Assembly (NCBI GenBank): GCA_916048145.1 | Contig: CAJZGT010000038.1 | Span: 1-10,203, forward strand | From: an uncultured Streptococcus sp. | GTDB lineage: Bacteria > Bacillota > Bacilli > Lactobacillales > Streptococcaceae | Length of the DNA: 10,203 bases | Direction: 5' to 3' | In this document: one piece after another, positions 1 through 6,081 of the stretch | Position numbering within the stretch: position 1 is the stretch's first letter | Layout: the number at the start of each line of letters is the position of its first letter | Translations under genes and position numbers: made by a program | Notes under the pieces: model-generated | Seen by the model: the letters and a program-made list of their open reading frames with translations, nothing else | Databases searched by the model: none | Told to the model about the DNA's origin: nothing

Positions 1-911
1 ACAAGATTAGCCAAGATATCGCCTTTGCAGGTGGTGCTTGGAAGTGGATTGGTTTCACACCCAACAACCATTTCAGCCGTCTCATCGCTGTTGAGGCTAA
101 CAAGGCCTGCCGTGCCAATCAGATCAAAGAAGTCATTGTGACGGGTTGGGGGGACAATGGTGGGGAAACTGCCCAGTTTTCTATCCTACCAAGTTTGCAA
201 ATCTGGGCAGAACTCAGCTATCGCAATGACCTAGACCGACTGTCTGCTCATTTCCAGACCAATACAGGTCTATCGGTTGAAGATTTTATGCAGATTGACC
301 TTGCCAACCTCTTGCCAGACTTGCCAGGCAATCTCAGCGGGATCAATCCCAACCGCTATGTCTTTTATCAGGATGTTCTCTGTCCGATCCTTGACCGACA
401 CATGACACCTGAGCAGGACAAACCGCACTTCGCTCAGGCTGCTGAGACGCTTGCTAACATTAAAGAAAAAGCTGGCAACTATGCTTATCTCTTTGAAACT
501 CAGGCCCAGTTGAATGCTATTTTAAGCAGTAAAGTGGATGTAGGACGACGCATTCGCCAAGTCTATCAAGCGGATGACAAAGACAGCTTGAAACAAATTG
601 CCAGAGAAGAATTGCCAAAACTCAGAAGCCAGATTGAAAACTTCCACAAGCTCTTTAGCCATCAATGGTTGAAGGAAAACAAGGTCTTTGGTTTGGATAC
701 GGTTGACATCCGTATGGGCGGACTCTTGCAACGCATTAAGCGAGCAGAAAGCCGTATCGAAGCTTATCTGGCTGGTCAGATTGACCGCATCGACGAGCTA
801 GAAGTGGAAATCTTACCATTTACAGACTTCTACGCAGACAAGGACTTCGCAGCCACAACAGCCAACCAGTGGCATACTATTGCGACAGCTTCAACGATTT
901 ATACGACTTAA
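1..911 (+). CDS. gcnA: Beta-N-acetylglucosaminidase, GH20 GcnA/GH20C type (3' part only)
   Basis: This is the C-terminal part of a glycoside hydrolase family 20 exo-beta-N-acetylhexosaminidase of the streptococcal GcnA/GH20C type, which removes terminal GlcNAc or GalNAc from glycans. The reading frame is open from base 3, giving 302 residues. I recall about 627 for full-length GcnA, so roughly half the gene, including the catalytic Asp-Glu pair, lies left of the window. The visible part starts with the end of the TIM barrel: [10 protein letters not shown], then TGWGDNGGE at fragment residues 46-54, typical of this subfamily. A mostly helical C-terminal domain rich in charged residues follows. 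No signal peptide can be judged because the N-terminus is missing; family members usually act in the cytoplasm. The gene sits just upstream of the glycan transporter genes but is separated from them by a terminator and a promoter. The GTG at 138 is an internal valine codon, not a start. Confidence 0.85.
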   Translation, partial: KISQDIAFAGGAWKWIGFTPNNHFSRLIAVEANKACRANQIKEVIVTGWGDNGGETAQFSILPSLQIWAELSYRNDLDRLSAHFQTNTGLSVEDFMQIDLANLLPDLPGNLSGINPNRYVFYQDVLCPILDRHMTPEQDKPHFAQAAETLANIKEKAGNYAYLFETQAQLNAILSSKVDVGRRIRQVYQADDKDSLKQIAREELPKLRSQIENFHKLFSHQWLKENKVFGLDTVDIRMGGLLQRIKRAESRIEAYLAGQIDRIDELEVEILPFTDFYADKDFAATTANQWHTIATASTIYTT

Positions 912-933
912 AAACAAGAATATTGTGTCTTAT

Positions 934-963
934 GAAGAGTGTTTCTCGTGAAACATCTCTTTC
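934..963 (+). repeat. Inverted repeat downstream of gcnA
   Basis: TGTTTC at 940-945 and GAAACA at 950-955 form a perfect 6-bp stem around a TCGT loop. With two bulges the pairing extends outward (GAAGAG against CTCTTTC) to about 12 bp. No T run follows directly, so it is not a classical terminator by itself. It could protect the gcnA mRNA 3' end or be a protein-binding palindrome. Function not shown. Confidence 0.4.
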
Positions 964-972
964 GTCAAAAGT

Positions 973-1004
973 ACTCCACATAAAATAATTTGTGGAGTTT
1001 TTTC
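973..1004 (+). terminator. Rho-independent terminator after gcnA
   Basis: ACTCCACA (973-980) pairs perfectly with TGTGGAGT (991-998) around a 10-base AT-rich loop, and the right arm runs into TTTTTT (998-1003). It separates gcnA transcription from the ngt operon. Confidence 0.85.
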
Positions 1005-1016
1005 TATAATTAGTAG

Positions 1017-1046
1017 TTTAACCTAACCTGCAAATAGGAGTATACT
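1017..1046 (+). promoter_or_regulatory. Promoter of the ngt transporter operon
   Basis: The -10 box is TATACT at 1041-1046. A weak -35 candidate, TTTAAC at 1017-1022, lies 18 bp upstream. The predicted transcription start is near 1053, inside the cre site. The poor -35 makes the exact upstream limit uncertain, but the -10 is identical to those of trhO and the DUF4299-like gene in this window. Confidence 0.6.
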
Positions 1047-1051
1047 AATAA

Positions 1052-1065
1052 TGTAATCGTTATCA
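1052..1065 (+). promoter_or_regulatory. cre site (CcpA operator), perfect consensus match
   Basis: TGTAATCGTTATCA matches the catabolite-responsive element consensus TGWAANCGNTNWCA at every defined position. It starts 5 bp after the -10 box, so it covers the transcription start. In Firmicutes, cre sites in this position mediate CcpA repression during growth on glucose, so the glycan importer is predicted to be catabolite-repressed. Confidence 0.85.
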
Positions 1066-1070
1066 AAAGT

Positions 1071-1088
1071 CTAAAAAGGAATTTTTAG
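1071..1088 (+). other. Perfect 5'-UTR hairpin with GGAA tetraloop
   Basis: CTAAAAA (1071-1077) and TTTTTAG (1082-1088) form a perfect 7-bp stem closed by the GNRA-type loop GGAA (1078-1081). It lies in the leader RNA of the ngt operon, just after the cre site. The loop contains the AAGGA that could act as ribosome site for the short reading frame at 1089. The stem is AT-rich and so only moderately stable. Confidence 0.5.
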
Positions 1089-1127
1089 ATGGATATCAAA
1101 ATAAAAAAGGGAGGAAATTATGAATAA
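1089..1127 (+). other. Possible 12-codon leader reading frame overlapping ngtP1
   Basis: An ATG at 1089 opens a frame reading MDIKIKKGGNYE that stops at 1125-1127, overlapping the first 8 bases of ngtP1 in another frame. AAGGA at 1076-1080 lies 8 bases upstream, a workable ribosome-site distance, although it sits in the hairpin. If translated, ribosomes would pass through the ngtP1 ribosome site and terminate on its start, a layout suited to translational coupling. A chance occurrence is quite possible at this length. Confidence 0.2.
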
Positions 1128-2049
1128 GTTTTCAAAAACCTTGAGAGACAACTGGATCTTTCTCTTGATGGTTTTGCCAGGGGCACTCTGGTTGATTCTA
1201 TTCTTCTACATTCCAGTATTTGGGAACGTGGTTGCCTTCAAAGACTACCACATGACCAGTAATGGTTTTATAGATAGTATCATGAATAGTAAATGGGTCG
1301 GACTCGATAATTTCAGATTCTTATTTAGTTCAAAAGACGCCTTTATTATCACACGAAATACTGTCCTCTACAATCTCGGCTTTATCTTTATCGGTTTGAT
1401 TGTATCAGTAGGGATTGCCATCATCCTCAGTGAACTCCGTTCTAAGAGAATGGTTAAGATCTTCCAAACTTCCATGTTGTTCCCTTACTTCTTGTCTTGG
1501 GTTATCATCAGTTTCTTTACAGATGCCTTCCTAAACATTGATAAAGGGGTGTTCAACCATTTATTGGAAACTCTTGGTCTCAAAGAAATCAACTTCTACG
1601 CTGACTTGGGTATCTGGCCATATCTCCTACTTTTCCTAGGTATTTGGAAAGGTTTTGGATATAGCAGTGTCATGTACTATGCGACAATCATGGGAATTGA
1701 TCCAACTTACTACGAAGCAGCGACAGTGGACGGAGCCAGCAAATGGCAACGAATCCGCAATGTAACCATTCCGCAGTTGACACCATTGGTAACTGTATTG
1801 ACTATCCTTGCAGTCGGAAATATCTTCCGTGCAGACTTCGGTCTTTTCTACCAAATCCCCCACAATGCTGGTCAGCTTTATAACGTAACCAACGTTTTGG
1901 ATGTATATGTTTATAACGGTTTGACTCAGACAGCGGATATCGGGATGGCTTCAGCAGCAGGTCTCTACCAATCAGTAGTCGGCTTGATTCTGGTTATCCT
2001 ATCAAACTTACTGGCAAGACGAGTTGATCCAAACTCAGCCTTGTTCTAG
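1120..2049 (+). CDS. ngtP1: ABC transporter permease, LplB type (N-glycan importer)
   Basis: The 309-residue protein is one of two membrane subunits of an oligosaccharide ABC importer of the carbohydrate uptake 1 class. I recognise it as close to pneumococcal SP_0090, part of the NgtS-P1-P2 transporter for host N-glycan fragments. Six hydrophobic segments are visible, at about residues 13-34, 80-105, 116-136, 164-181, 221-235 and 281-298. The cytoplasmic EAA loop that docks on the ATPase is at 199-218 (EAATVDGASKWQ, ending in IPQLTP). The start is fixed by AAGGGAGG at 1107-1114. The gene is first in its operon, behind a CcpA-type promoter, and ngtP2 follows after 13 bases. No ATP-binding subunit is encoded here; shared MsmK is the likely partner by analogy with other streptococcal sugar importers. 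Substrate is inferred from homology and the neighbouring gcnA. Confidence 0.88.
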   Translation: MNKFSKTLRDNWIFLLMVLPGALWLILFFYIPVFGNVVAFKDYHMTSNGFIDSIMNSKWVGLDNFRFLFSSKDAFIITRNTVLYNLGFIFIGLIVSVGIAIILSELRSKRMVKIFQTSMLFPYFLSWVIISFFTDAFLNIDKGVFNHLLETLGLKEINFYADLGIWPYLLLFLGIWKGFGYSSVMYYATIMGIDPTYYEAATVDGASKWQRIRNVTIPQLTPLVTVLTILAVGNIFRADFGLFYQIPHNAGQLYNVTNVLDVYVYNGLTQTADIGMASAAGLYQSVVGLILVILSNLLARRVDPNSALF

Positions 2050-2062
2050 AAAGGAGGAGAAT

Positions 2063-2986
2063 ATGGCAGAAAAGAAAATTAAAAAAGAAAAAATTGATAA
2101 TGTCGGCATTCACTCCTTCAGTAAGAAAGCAGATATCTTCTTTAGTACCATTTCTGGTTTGATTGCCCTCTCTTGTATCCTACCCTTCATATTTGTTATT
2201 GTTATTTCGGTGACAGATGAAAAGAGCATCCTCCAAAATGGATATAGCTTCTTCCCATCTCAATTTGGATTAGACGGTTTTGAGTTCTTGGCACAATTTA
2301 AGGATAAAATTCTCCAAGCCCTCTTCATCTCAGTTTTTGTAACAGTGGTGGGGACTATCACAAACGTTTTTATCACAACAACTTATGCCTACGCCATCTC
2401 ACGGACAACCTTTAAGTATCGCAGATTCTTTACGATTTTTGCCCTTCTTAGTATGTTGTTCAACGCTGGTTTGGTACCAGGCTATATCGTGGTCACTCGT
2501 TTACTTCAACTTGGTGATACAGTTTGGGCCTTGATTGTTCCAATGCTTCTCTCACCATTTAACATCATCTTGATGCGTTCCTTCTTCAAGAAGACCATTC
2601 CAGAAGCTATTCTAGAATCCGCTCGTATCGATGGTGCTAGTGAGGCTCGGATCTTCTTCCAAATCTGTTTGCCATTGTCACTACCAGGTATCGCAACCAT
2701 CACGCTTTTGACAGCTCTTGGTTTCTGGAACGACTGGTTCAACGCCCTTCTTTATATCAAGAGTGACAACTTGTATCCATTGCAATATTTGCTCATGCAA
2801 ATCCAACAAAATATGGACTACATCGCAAAAGCAGTCGGCCTATCTGGTCAACTGGGAGTTGCTCTACCGAAAGAAACAGGTCGTATGGCCATGGTTGTGG
2901 TCGCAACCCTTCCAATCGCGATTTTGTATCCATTCTTCCAACGCTACTTTGTAAAAGGTTTGACTATCGGTGGCGTGAAAGAATAG
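2063..2986 (+). CDS. ngtP2: ABC transporter permease, YtcP/MalG-like (N-glycan importer)
   Basis: The 307-residue second permease pairs with NgtP1. Hydrophobic segments lie at about 30-51, 84-112, 122-145, 155-172, 206-222 and 275-295. The EAA-type ATPase-docking loop is at 185-205 (ESARIDGASEARIFF, then QICLPL). The C-terminus FVKGLTIGGVKE is typical of this permease class. The lysine-rich N-terminus, MAEKKIKKEK, should be cytoplasmic. I chose ATG 2063 because AAGGAGG at 2051-2057 is ideally placed; an upstream in-frame start at 2024 would lie inside ngtP1 and lacks such a site. The gene is 13 bases after ngtP1 and is cotranscribed with it. It is followed by a 209-base gap holding a BOX element before ngtS. 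Confidence 0.88.
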   Translation: MAEKKIKKEKIDNVGIHSFSKKADIFFSTISGLIALSCILPFIFVIVISVTDEKSILQNGYSFFPSQFGLDGFEFLAQFKDKILQALFISVFVTVVGTITNVFITTTYAYAISRTTFKYRRFFTIFALLSMLFNAGLVPGYIVVTRLLQLGDTVWALIVPMLLSPFNIILMRSFFKKTIPEAILESARIDGASEARIFFQICLPLSLPGIATITLLTALGFWNDWFNALLYIKSDNLYPLQYLLMQIQQNMDYIAKAVGLSGQLGVALPKETGRMAMVVVATLPIAILYPFFQRYFVKGLTIGGVKE

Positions 2987-2993
2987 TGCTTGT

Positions 2994-3012
2994 TGAGAAA
3001 AAACATTTCTCA
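2994..3012 (+). other. Intercistronic hairpin after ngtP2
   Basis: TGAGAAA (2994-3000) pairs perfectly with TTTCTCA (3006-3012) around a 5-base loop. A second small stem, AACTTC/GAAGTT, follows at 3019-3038. There is no T run, so these look more like mRNA-stabilising or processing structures than terminators. Confidence 0.35.
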
Positions 3013-3037
3013 GTTCCCAACTTCCCTTGTGTGAAGT

Positions 3038-3146
3038 TAATACTCTTCGAAAATCAAATTCAAACCGCGTCAACGTCGCCTTGCCGTACTCAAGTACAGC
3101 CTGCGGCTAGTTTCCTAGTTTGCTCTTTGATTTTCATTGAGCATAA
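3038..3146 (+). repeat. BOX element, boxA-boxC type without boxB
   Basis: This 109-bp sequence is a BOX repeat, the non-coding repeat family of pneumococcus and close relatives. It begins TAATACTCTTCGAAAATC and contains the boxA core CGTCAACGTCGCCTTGCCGT, which differs at one base from the conserved boxA core as I recall it. It ends with the boxC tail around TTTGATTTTCATTGAG. The ends are inverted: GAAAATCAAA near the start pairs with TTTGATTTTC at the end. The boxB units usually found in the middle are absent; a small GTACT/AGTAC and GCCG/CGGC stem sits at the junction instead. It lies inside the ngt operon between permease and binding-protein genes, where its RNA fold could alter ngtS expression. 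TTGAGC at its right end and TATAAG at 3162-3167 give only a poorly spaced promoter candidate. Confidence 0.88.
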
Positions 3147-3195
3147 GATCATTACATTGTTTATAAGTTTAAAAATAAAAAAAGGAGTTTTTGTC

Positions 3196-4677
3196 ATGAA
3201 AAACTGGAAAAAATATGCTTTTGCATCTGCTAGCGTAGTCGCTTTGGCTGCTGGTCTCGCTGCTTGTGGAAACCTTTCAGGTAACAAAAAAGCTGCTGAC
3301 TCAGCTTCAGGTGAAAAAACTGTTATCAAAATGTACCAAATCGGTGACAAACCAGATAACTTGGATGAATTGCTAGAAAATGCTAACAAAATCATCGGAG
3401 AAAAAGTTGGTGCTAAATTGGATATCCAATATCTTGGATGGGGTGACTATGATAAGAAAATGTCAGTTATCACATCATCTGGTGAAAACTACGATATCGC
3501 CTTTGCATCTAACTATGTTGTAAATGCTCAAAAAGGTGCTTATGCTGACTTGACTGACTTGTACAAGAAAGAAGGGGCAGAGCTTTACAAAGCACTTGAC
3601 CCAGCTTACATCAAAGGTAACAGCATTAACGGTAAAATTTACGCAGTTCCAGTTGCAGCCAACGTTGCATCATCTCAAAACTTCGCCTTCAACGGAACTC
3701 TTCTTGCTAAATACGGTATCGATATTTCAGGTGTCACTTCATACGAAACACTTGAGCCAGTCTTGAAACAAATCAAAGAAAAAGCTCCAGATGTAGTGCC
3801 ATTTGCGGTTACTAAGAACTTCATTCCATCTGATAACTTTGACTACCCAGTTCCAAATGGACTTCCATTCGTTATCGACCTTGAAGGGGACACTACTAAG
3901 ATCGTAAACCGTTACGAAGTGCCTCGCTTTAAAGAACACTTGAAGACTCTTCACAAATTCTATGAAGCTGGATACATTCCAAAAGATGTAGCAACAAGCG
4001 ATACTTCATTTGACCTTCAACAAGATACTTGGTTCGTTCGTGAAGAAACAGTAGGACCAGCTGACTACGGTAACAGCTTGCTTTCACGTGTTGCGAACAA
4101 AGATATCCAAATCAAACCAATCACTAACTTCATCAAGAAAAACCAAACAACACAAGTTGCTAACTTTGTTATCTCAAACAACTCTAAGAACAAAGAAAAA
4201 TCAATGGAAGTGTTGAACCTCTTGAACACTAACCCAGAACTCTTGAACGGTCTTGTTTACGGTCCAGAAGGCAAGAACTGGGAAAAACTTGCAGGTAAAG
4301 AAAATCGTGTTAAAGTACTTGATGGCTACAAAGGAAACACTCACATGGGTGGATGGAACACTGGTAACAACTGGATCCTTTACATTAACGAAAACGTTAC
4401 AGACCAACAAATCGAAGATTCTAAAAAACAATTGGCTGAAGCTAAAGAATCTCCAGCGCTTGGATTCATCTTTAACACTGACAATGTGAAATCTGAAATC
4501 TCAGCAATCTCTAACACAATGCAACAATTCGATACAGCTATCAACACTGGTACTGTAGACCCAGATAAAGCTATTCCAGAATTGATGGAAAAATTGAAAT
4601 CTGAAGGTGCCTACGATAAAGTATTGAACGAAATGCAAAAACAATACGATGAATTCTTGAAAAACAAAAAATCATAA
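3196..4677 (+). CDS. ngtS: Sugar-binding lipoprotein of the N-glycan ABC importer
   Basis: The 493-residue extracellular solute-binding protein captures the oligosaccharide and delivers it to NgtP1-NgtP2. Residues 1-23 are a lipoprotein signal peptide, with basic residues, a hydrophobic stretch, and the lipobox LAAC with the lipidated cysteine at 24. A Ser/Gly/Lys-rich linker follows, then a mature domain rich in aromatic residues. I recognise it as close to pneumococcal SP_0092 (NgtS), of the large LplA/YtcQ-like binding protein class. The start at 3196 is supported by AAAGGAG at 3181-3187 and by the signal peptide beginning there. An in-frame GTG at 2986 would run through the BOX element and bury the signal peptide. 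Codon use is strongly biased to preferred streptococcal codons, suggesting high expression. It is last in the operon and is followed by a terminator. Glycan specificity is inferred from homology. Confidence 0.88.
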   Translation: MKNWKKYAFASASVVALAAGLAACGNLSGNKKAADSASGEKTVIKMYQIGDKPDNLDELLENANKIIGEKVGAKLDIQYLGWGDYDKKMSVITSSGENYDIAFASNYVVNAQKGAYADLTDLYKKEGAELYKALDPAYIKGNSINGKIYAVPVAANVASSQNFAFNGTLLAKYGIDISGVTSYETLEPVLKQIKEKAPDVVPFAVTKNFIPSDNFDYPVPNGLPFVIDLEGDTTKIVNRYEVPRFKEHLKTLHKFYEAGYIPKDVATSDTSFDLQQDTWFVREETVGPADYGNSLLSRVANKDIQIKPITNFIKKNQTTQVANFVISNNSKNKEKSMEVLNLLNTNPELLNGLVYGPEGKNWEKLAGKENRVKVLDGYKGNTHMGGWNTGNNWILYINENVTDQQIEDSKKQLAEAKESPALGFIFNTDNVKSEISAISNTMQQFDTAINTGTVDPDKAIPELMEKLKSEGAYDKVLNEMQKQYDEFLKNKKS

Positions 4678-4721
4678 GATCAATTGATTTCGTGTATTCA
4701 TTCCTAATTCCTAAAAATGTG

Positions 4722-4766
4722 ATCACTGTTTTCCTCAGGTTTGTTTGGGGAGGCAGTGATTTTTTG
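4722..4766 (+). terminator. Rho-independent terminator after ngtS
   Basis: ATCACTG (4722-4728) pairs with CAGTGAT (4754-4760). After a TTTT bulge the stem continues with CCTC (4733-4736) against GAGG (4750-4753). A run of Ts follows the right arm. It ends the ngt operon 45 bases after the ngtS stop. Confidence 0.8.
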
Positions 4767-4807
4767 AAACAAGAACATAGATATCCATGTTTTCTTATCA
4801 CTATTTA

Positions 4808-4858
4808 ACCATTCAGGAAATATCAAGTAACATTTAGGATTTGGAGTAAAGATTTAGG
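4808..4858 (+). promoter_or_regulatory. Three phased direct repeats resembling ComE/BlpR-type sites
   Basis: Three 10-bp repeats stand in tandem: ACCATTCAGG (4808-4817), AACATTTAGG (4829-4838) and AAGATTTAGG (4849-4858). Their start-to-start distances are 21 and 20 bp, about two helical turns, so all lie on the same DNA face. LytTR-domain regulators of streptococcal peptide-pheromone systems (ComE, BlpR) bind such imperfect repeats of about 9 bp separated by about 12 bp. The first copy differs from the ComE half-site ACANTTCAG, as I recall it, only at position 3. The third copy overlaps where the -35 box should be, as expected for an activator-dependent promoter. Which regulator binds cannot be told from sequence alone. 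Confidence 0.6.
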
Positions 4859-4869
4859 AAAATATAGCT

Positions 4870-4875
4870 TATATT
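4870..4875 (+). promoter_or_regulatory. -10 box of the immunity operon promoter
   Basis: TATATT matches the -10 consensus at five of six positions. The sequence 17 bp upstream, TAAAGA, is a poor -35, consistent with dependence on an activator bound at the adjacent direct repeats. The predicted transcript start is near 4882, about 27 bases before the first gene. Confidence 0.55.
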
Positions 4876-4908
4876 AGAGATGTTCCGATTTTAGAAAGGA
4901 GGGTTCAC

Positions 4909-5598
4909 ATGAAGAAGTATCAGCTTTTACTCAAAATAAGTGCAGTTTTCTCTTACCTATTTTTTGTATTTGGTCTTTCTCAGCTGACGCTTATTGTCCA
5001 AAATTATTGGCAATTTTCTTCCCAGATTGACAATTTCTTCTGGATTCAAAATATCTTGAGTTTGCTATTTAGCGGAGTCATGATTTGGATTCTGGTTAAG
5101 ACAGGGCACGGCTATCTTTTTCGCATTCCGAGAAAAAAATGGCTTTGGTATTCGATTTTGACAGTACTAGTGGTAGTGCTCCAGATCTCTTTTAACGTTC
5201 AGACAGCTAAACATGTTCAGTCAACTGCTGAAGGTTGGGCCGTATTGATAGGTTATAGTGAGACTAACTTTGCTGAGTTGGGTATCTACATAACCCTGTT
5301 CTTTCTGACTCCACTTATGGAAGTGCTGATCTATAGAGGATTACTGCAACACGCCTTCTTTAAGCATTCTAGATTTGGCCTTGATTTGCTTCTTCCTTCC
5401 ATTTTGTTTGCTCTTCCTCATTTTTTGAGTCTGCCTAGTCTGTTAGATATCTTCGTCTTTGCAACATCTGGCATCATCTTTGCTAGTTTGACCCGCTATA
5501 CCAAGAGCATTTATCCATCCTATGCGGTGCGTGTGATTAATAATATTTTCGCAACATTACCATTTTTGCTGACTTTTTTACACAGGGTGTTTGGGTAA
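4909..5598 (+). CDS. CPBP (Abi) family intramembrane protein, probably catalytically impaired
   Basis: The 229-residue protein has about six to eight hydrophobic segments and belongs to the CPBP family of intramembrane metalloproteases. Streptococcal and lactobacillar members often sit in bacteriocin loci and some give self-immunity. The motifs are partly conserved. Motif 1 (normally EExxxR) reads E138-V-L-I-Y-R143, so the second Glu is Val. Motif 2 (FxxxH) is intact as F167-A-L-P-H171. The last motif (HxxxN) reads R208-V-I-N-N212, so a metal-binding His is Arg. Proteolytic activity is therefore doubtful. AAAGGAGG at 4895-4902 fixes the start. The gene follows the phased direct repeats and precedes the immunity-like gene by 55 bases with no terminator between, so the two are probably one operon. 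An immunity role is inferred from family and neighbour. Confidence 0.8.
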   Translation: MKKYQLLLKISAVFSYLFFVFGLSQLTLIVQNYWQFSSQIDNFFWIQNILSLLFSGVMIWILVKTGHGYLFRIPRKKWLWYSILTVLVVVLQISFNVQTAKHVQSTAEGWAVLIGYSETNFAELGIYITLFFLTPLMEVLIYRGLLQHAFFKHSRFGLDLLLPSILFALPHFLSLPSLLDIFVFATSGIIFASLTRYTKSIYPSYAVRVINNIFATLPFLLTFLHRVFG

Positions 5599-5653
5599 AT
5601 ACTGGCGCGAGAGTTAGGAATGATAGCTTTTCAATTTAAGGAGGAAAATGAGA

Positions 5654-5950
5654 ATGACACCATTAAAATGGTTTGCTGGAGGCAACGAAAGACGTTGTGA
5701 AGCCATGACTTTCATAGATCACCTACTGGAAGGTATAAAGGATGCGCCTCAATTGACTCCCTTGAAAAATCTGTTAGTGAGTTATAAAAGACGATTGGAG
5801 GACGATGGGACCTCTATTCCGTTTATATTGAGTCAAATGAATGTTGATATCTCACGTGTATTGATTGATAATAAGTTGATTTTGTCAGAAAATCAAGCCG
5901 AGCAAATAAAAAAATTGAGAGAATTGTCGTCGATTCGCTATGGTTACTAA
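5654..5950 (+). CDS. Putative bacteriocin immunity protein, class IIa/EntA-immunity-like
   Basis: This 98-residue soluble protein has no signal peptide or membrane segment. It is predicted to form four amphipathic helices at about 12-28, 34-50, 54-71 and 78-94, the layout of the antiparallel four-helix bundle of class IIa bacteriocin immunity proteins. The opening LKWFAGGNERR, the central SQMNVDISRVL and the ending LRELSSIRYGY match my recollection of streptococcal members. Such proteins protect cells from pediocin-like bacteriocins by acting at the mannose-PTS receptor; streptococcal orphan copies can protect against foreign bacteriocins. I prefer ATG 5654, 9 bases after AGGAGG (5639-5644), over ATG 5648, which would leave only 3 bases; the difference is two residues. 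Family assignment is by pattern only and needs a profile search. Confidence 0.68.
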   Translation: MTPLKWFAGGNERRCEAMTFIDHLLEGIKDAPQLTPLKNLLVSYKRRLEDDGTSIPFILSQMNVDISRVLIDNKLILSENQAEQIKKLRELSSIRYGY

Positions 5951-5958
5951 TGAAATGC

Positions 5959-5976
5959 AGGGATAAATCCCTTTCT
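5959..5976 (+). terminator. Weak terminator candidate after the immunity-like gene
   Basis: AGGGA and TCCCT form a 5-bp stem around TAAA (5959-5972), followed by TTCT. The stem is short and the T run poor, so some readthrough into trhO is possible. Confidence 0.4.
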
Positions 5977-5996
5977 ACAATTTCCAGTCAAATAAA

Positions 5997-6025
5997 TTGC
6001 ATTCGTTTTCTTAAGCAGGTATACT
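5997..6025 (+). promoter_or_regulatory. Promoter of trhO
   Basis: TTGCAT (5997-6002), a 17-bp spacer and TATACT (6020-6025) make a good vegetative sigma-A type promoter. The predicted transcript start is near 6032, giving a leader of about 50 bases before the chosen trhO start. Confidence 0.8.
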
Positions 6026-6081
6026 AGTATAGTTAGATGAAAAATTCTGAAAATTTAAGAATAGAAAAGAGAACAAATCTT

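Noticed and set aside
2986..3195. GTG start at 2986 giving a 563-residue version of the binding protein
   Set aside because: It would translate through the BOX element and place the lipoprotein signal peptide internally. AAAGGAG plus ATG 3196 fits exactly.
3090..3395. Minus-strand 101-residue frame over the BOX element and ngtS start
   Set aside because: It is a shadow of the ngtS signal peptide region and the BOX repeat, with no ribosome site or plausible promoter.
4774..4791. AACAT/ATGTT stem as a second terminator after ngtS
   Set aside because: Only 5 bp of stem with a mismatch and a short T run. The stronger terminator at 4722-4766 already explains termination.
4787..4837. Short plus-strand frame starting MFSYHYL as a possible bacteriocin or peptide pheromone
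   Set aside because: It has no ribosome site and no double-glycine leader, and it runs through the direct repeats, so it is not a credible peptide gene.
6037..6081. ATG 6037 as the trhO start
   Set aside because: It is about 5 bases from the predicted transcript start and has no ribosome site. The family-conserved sequence begins at MAKDIRVLL.
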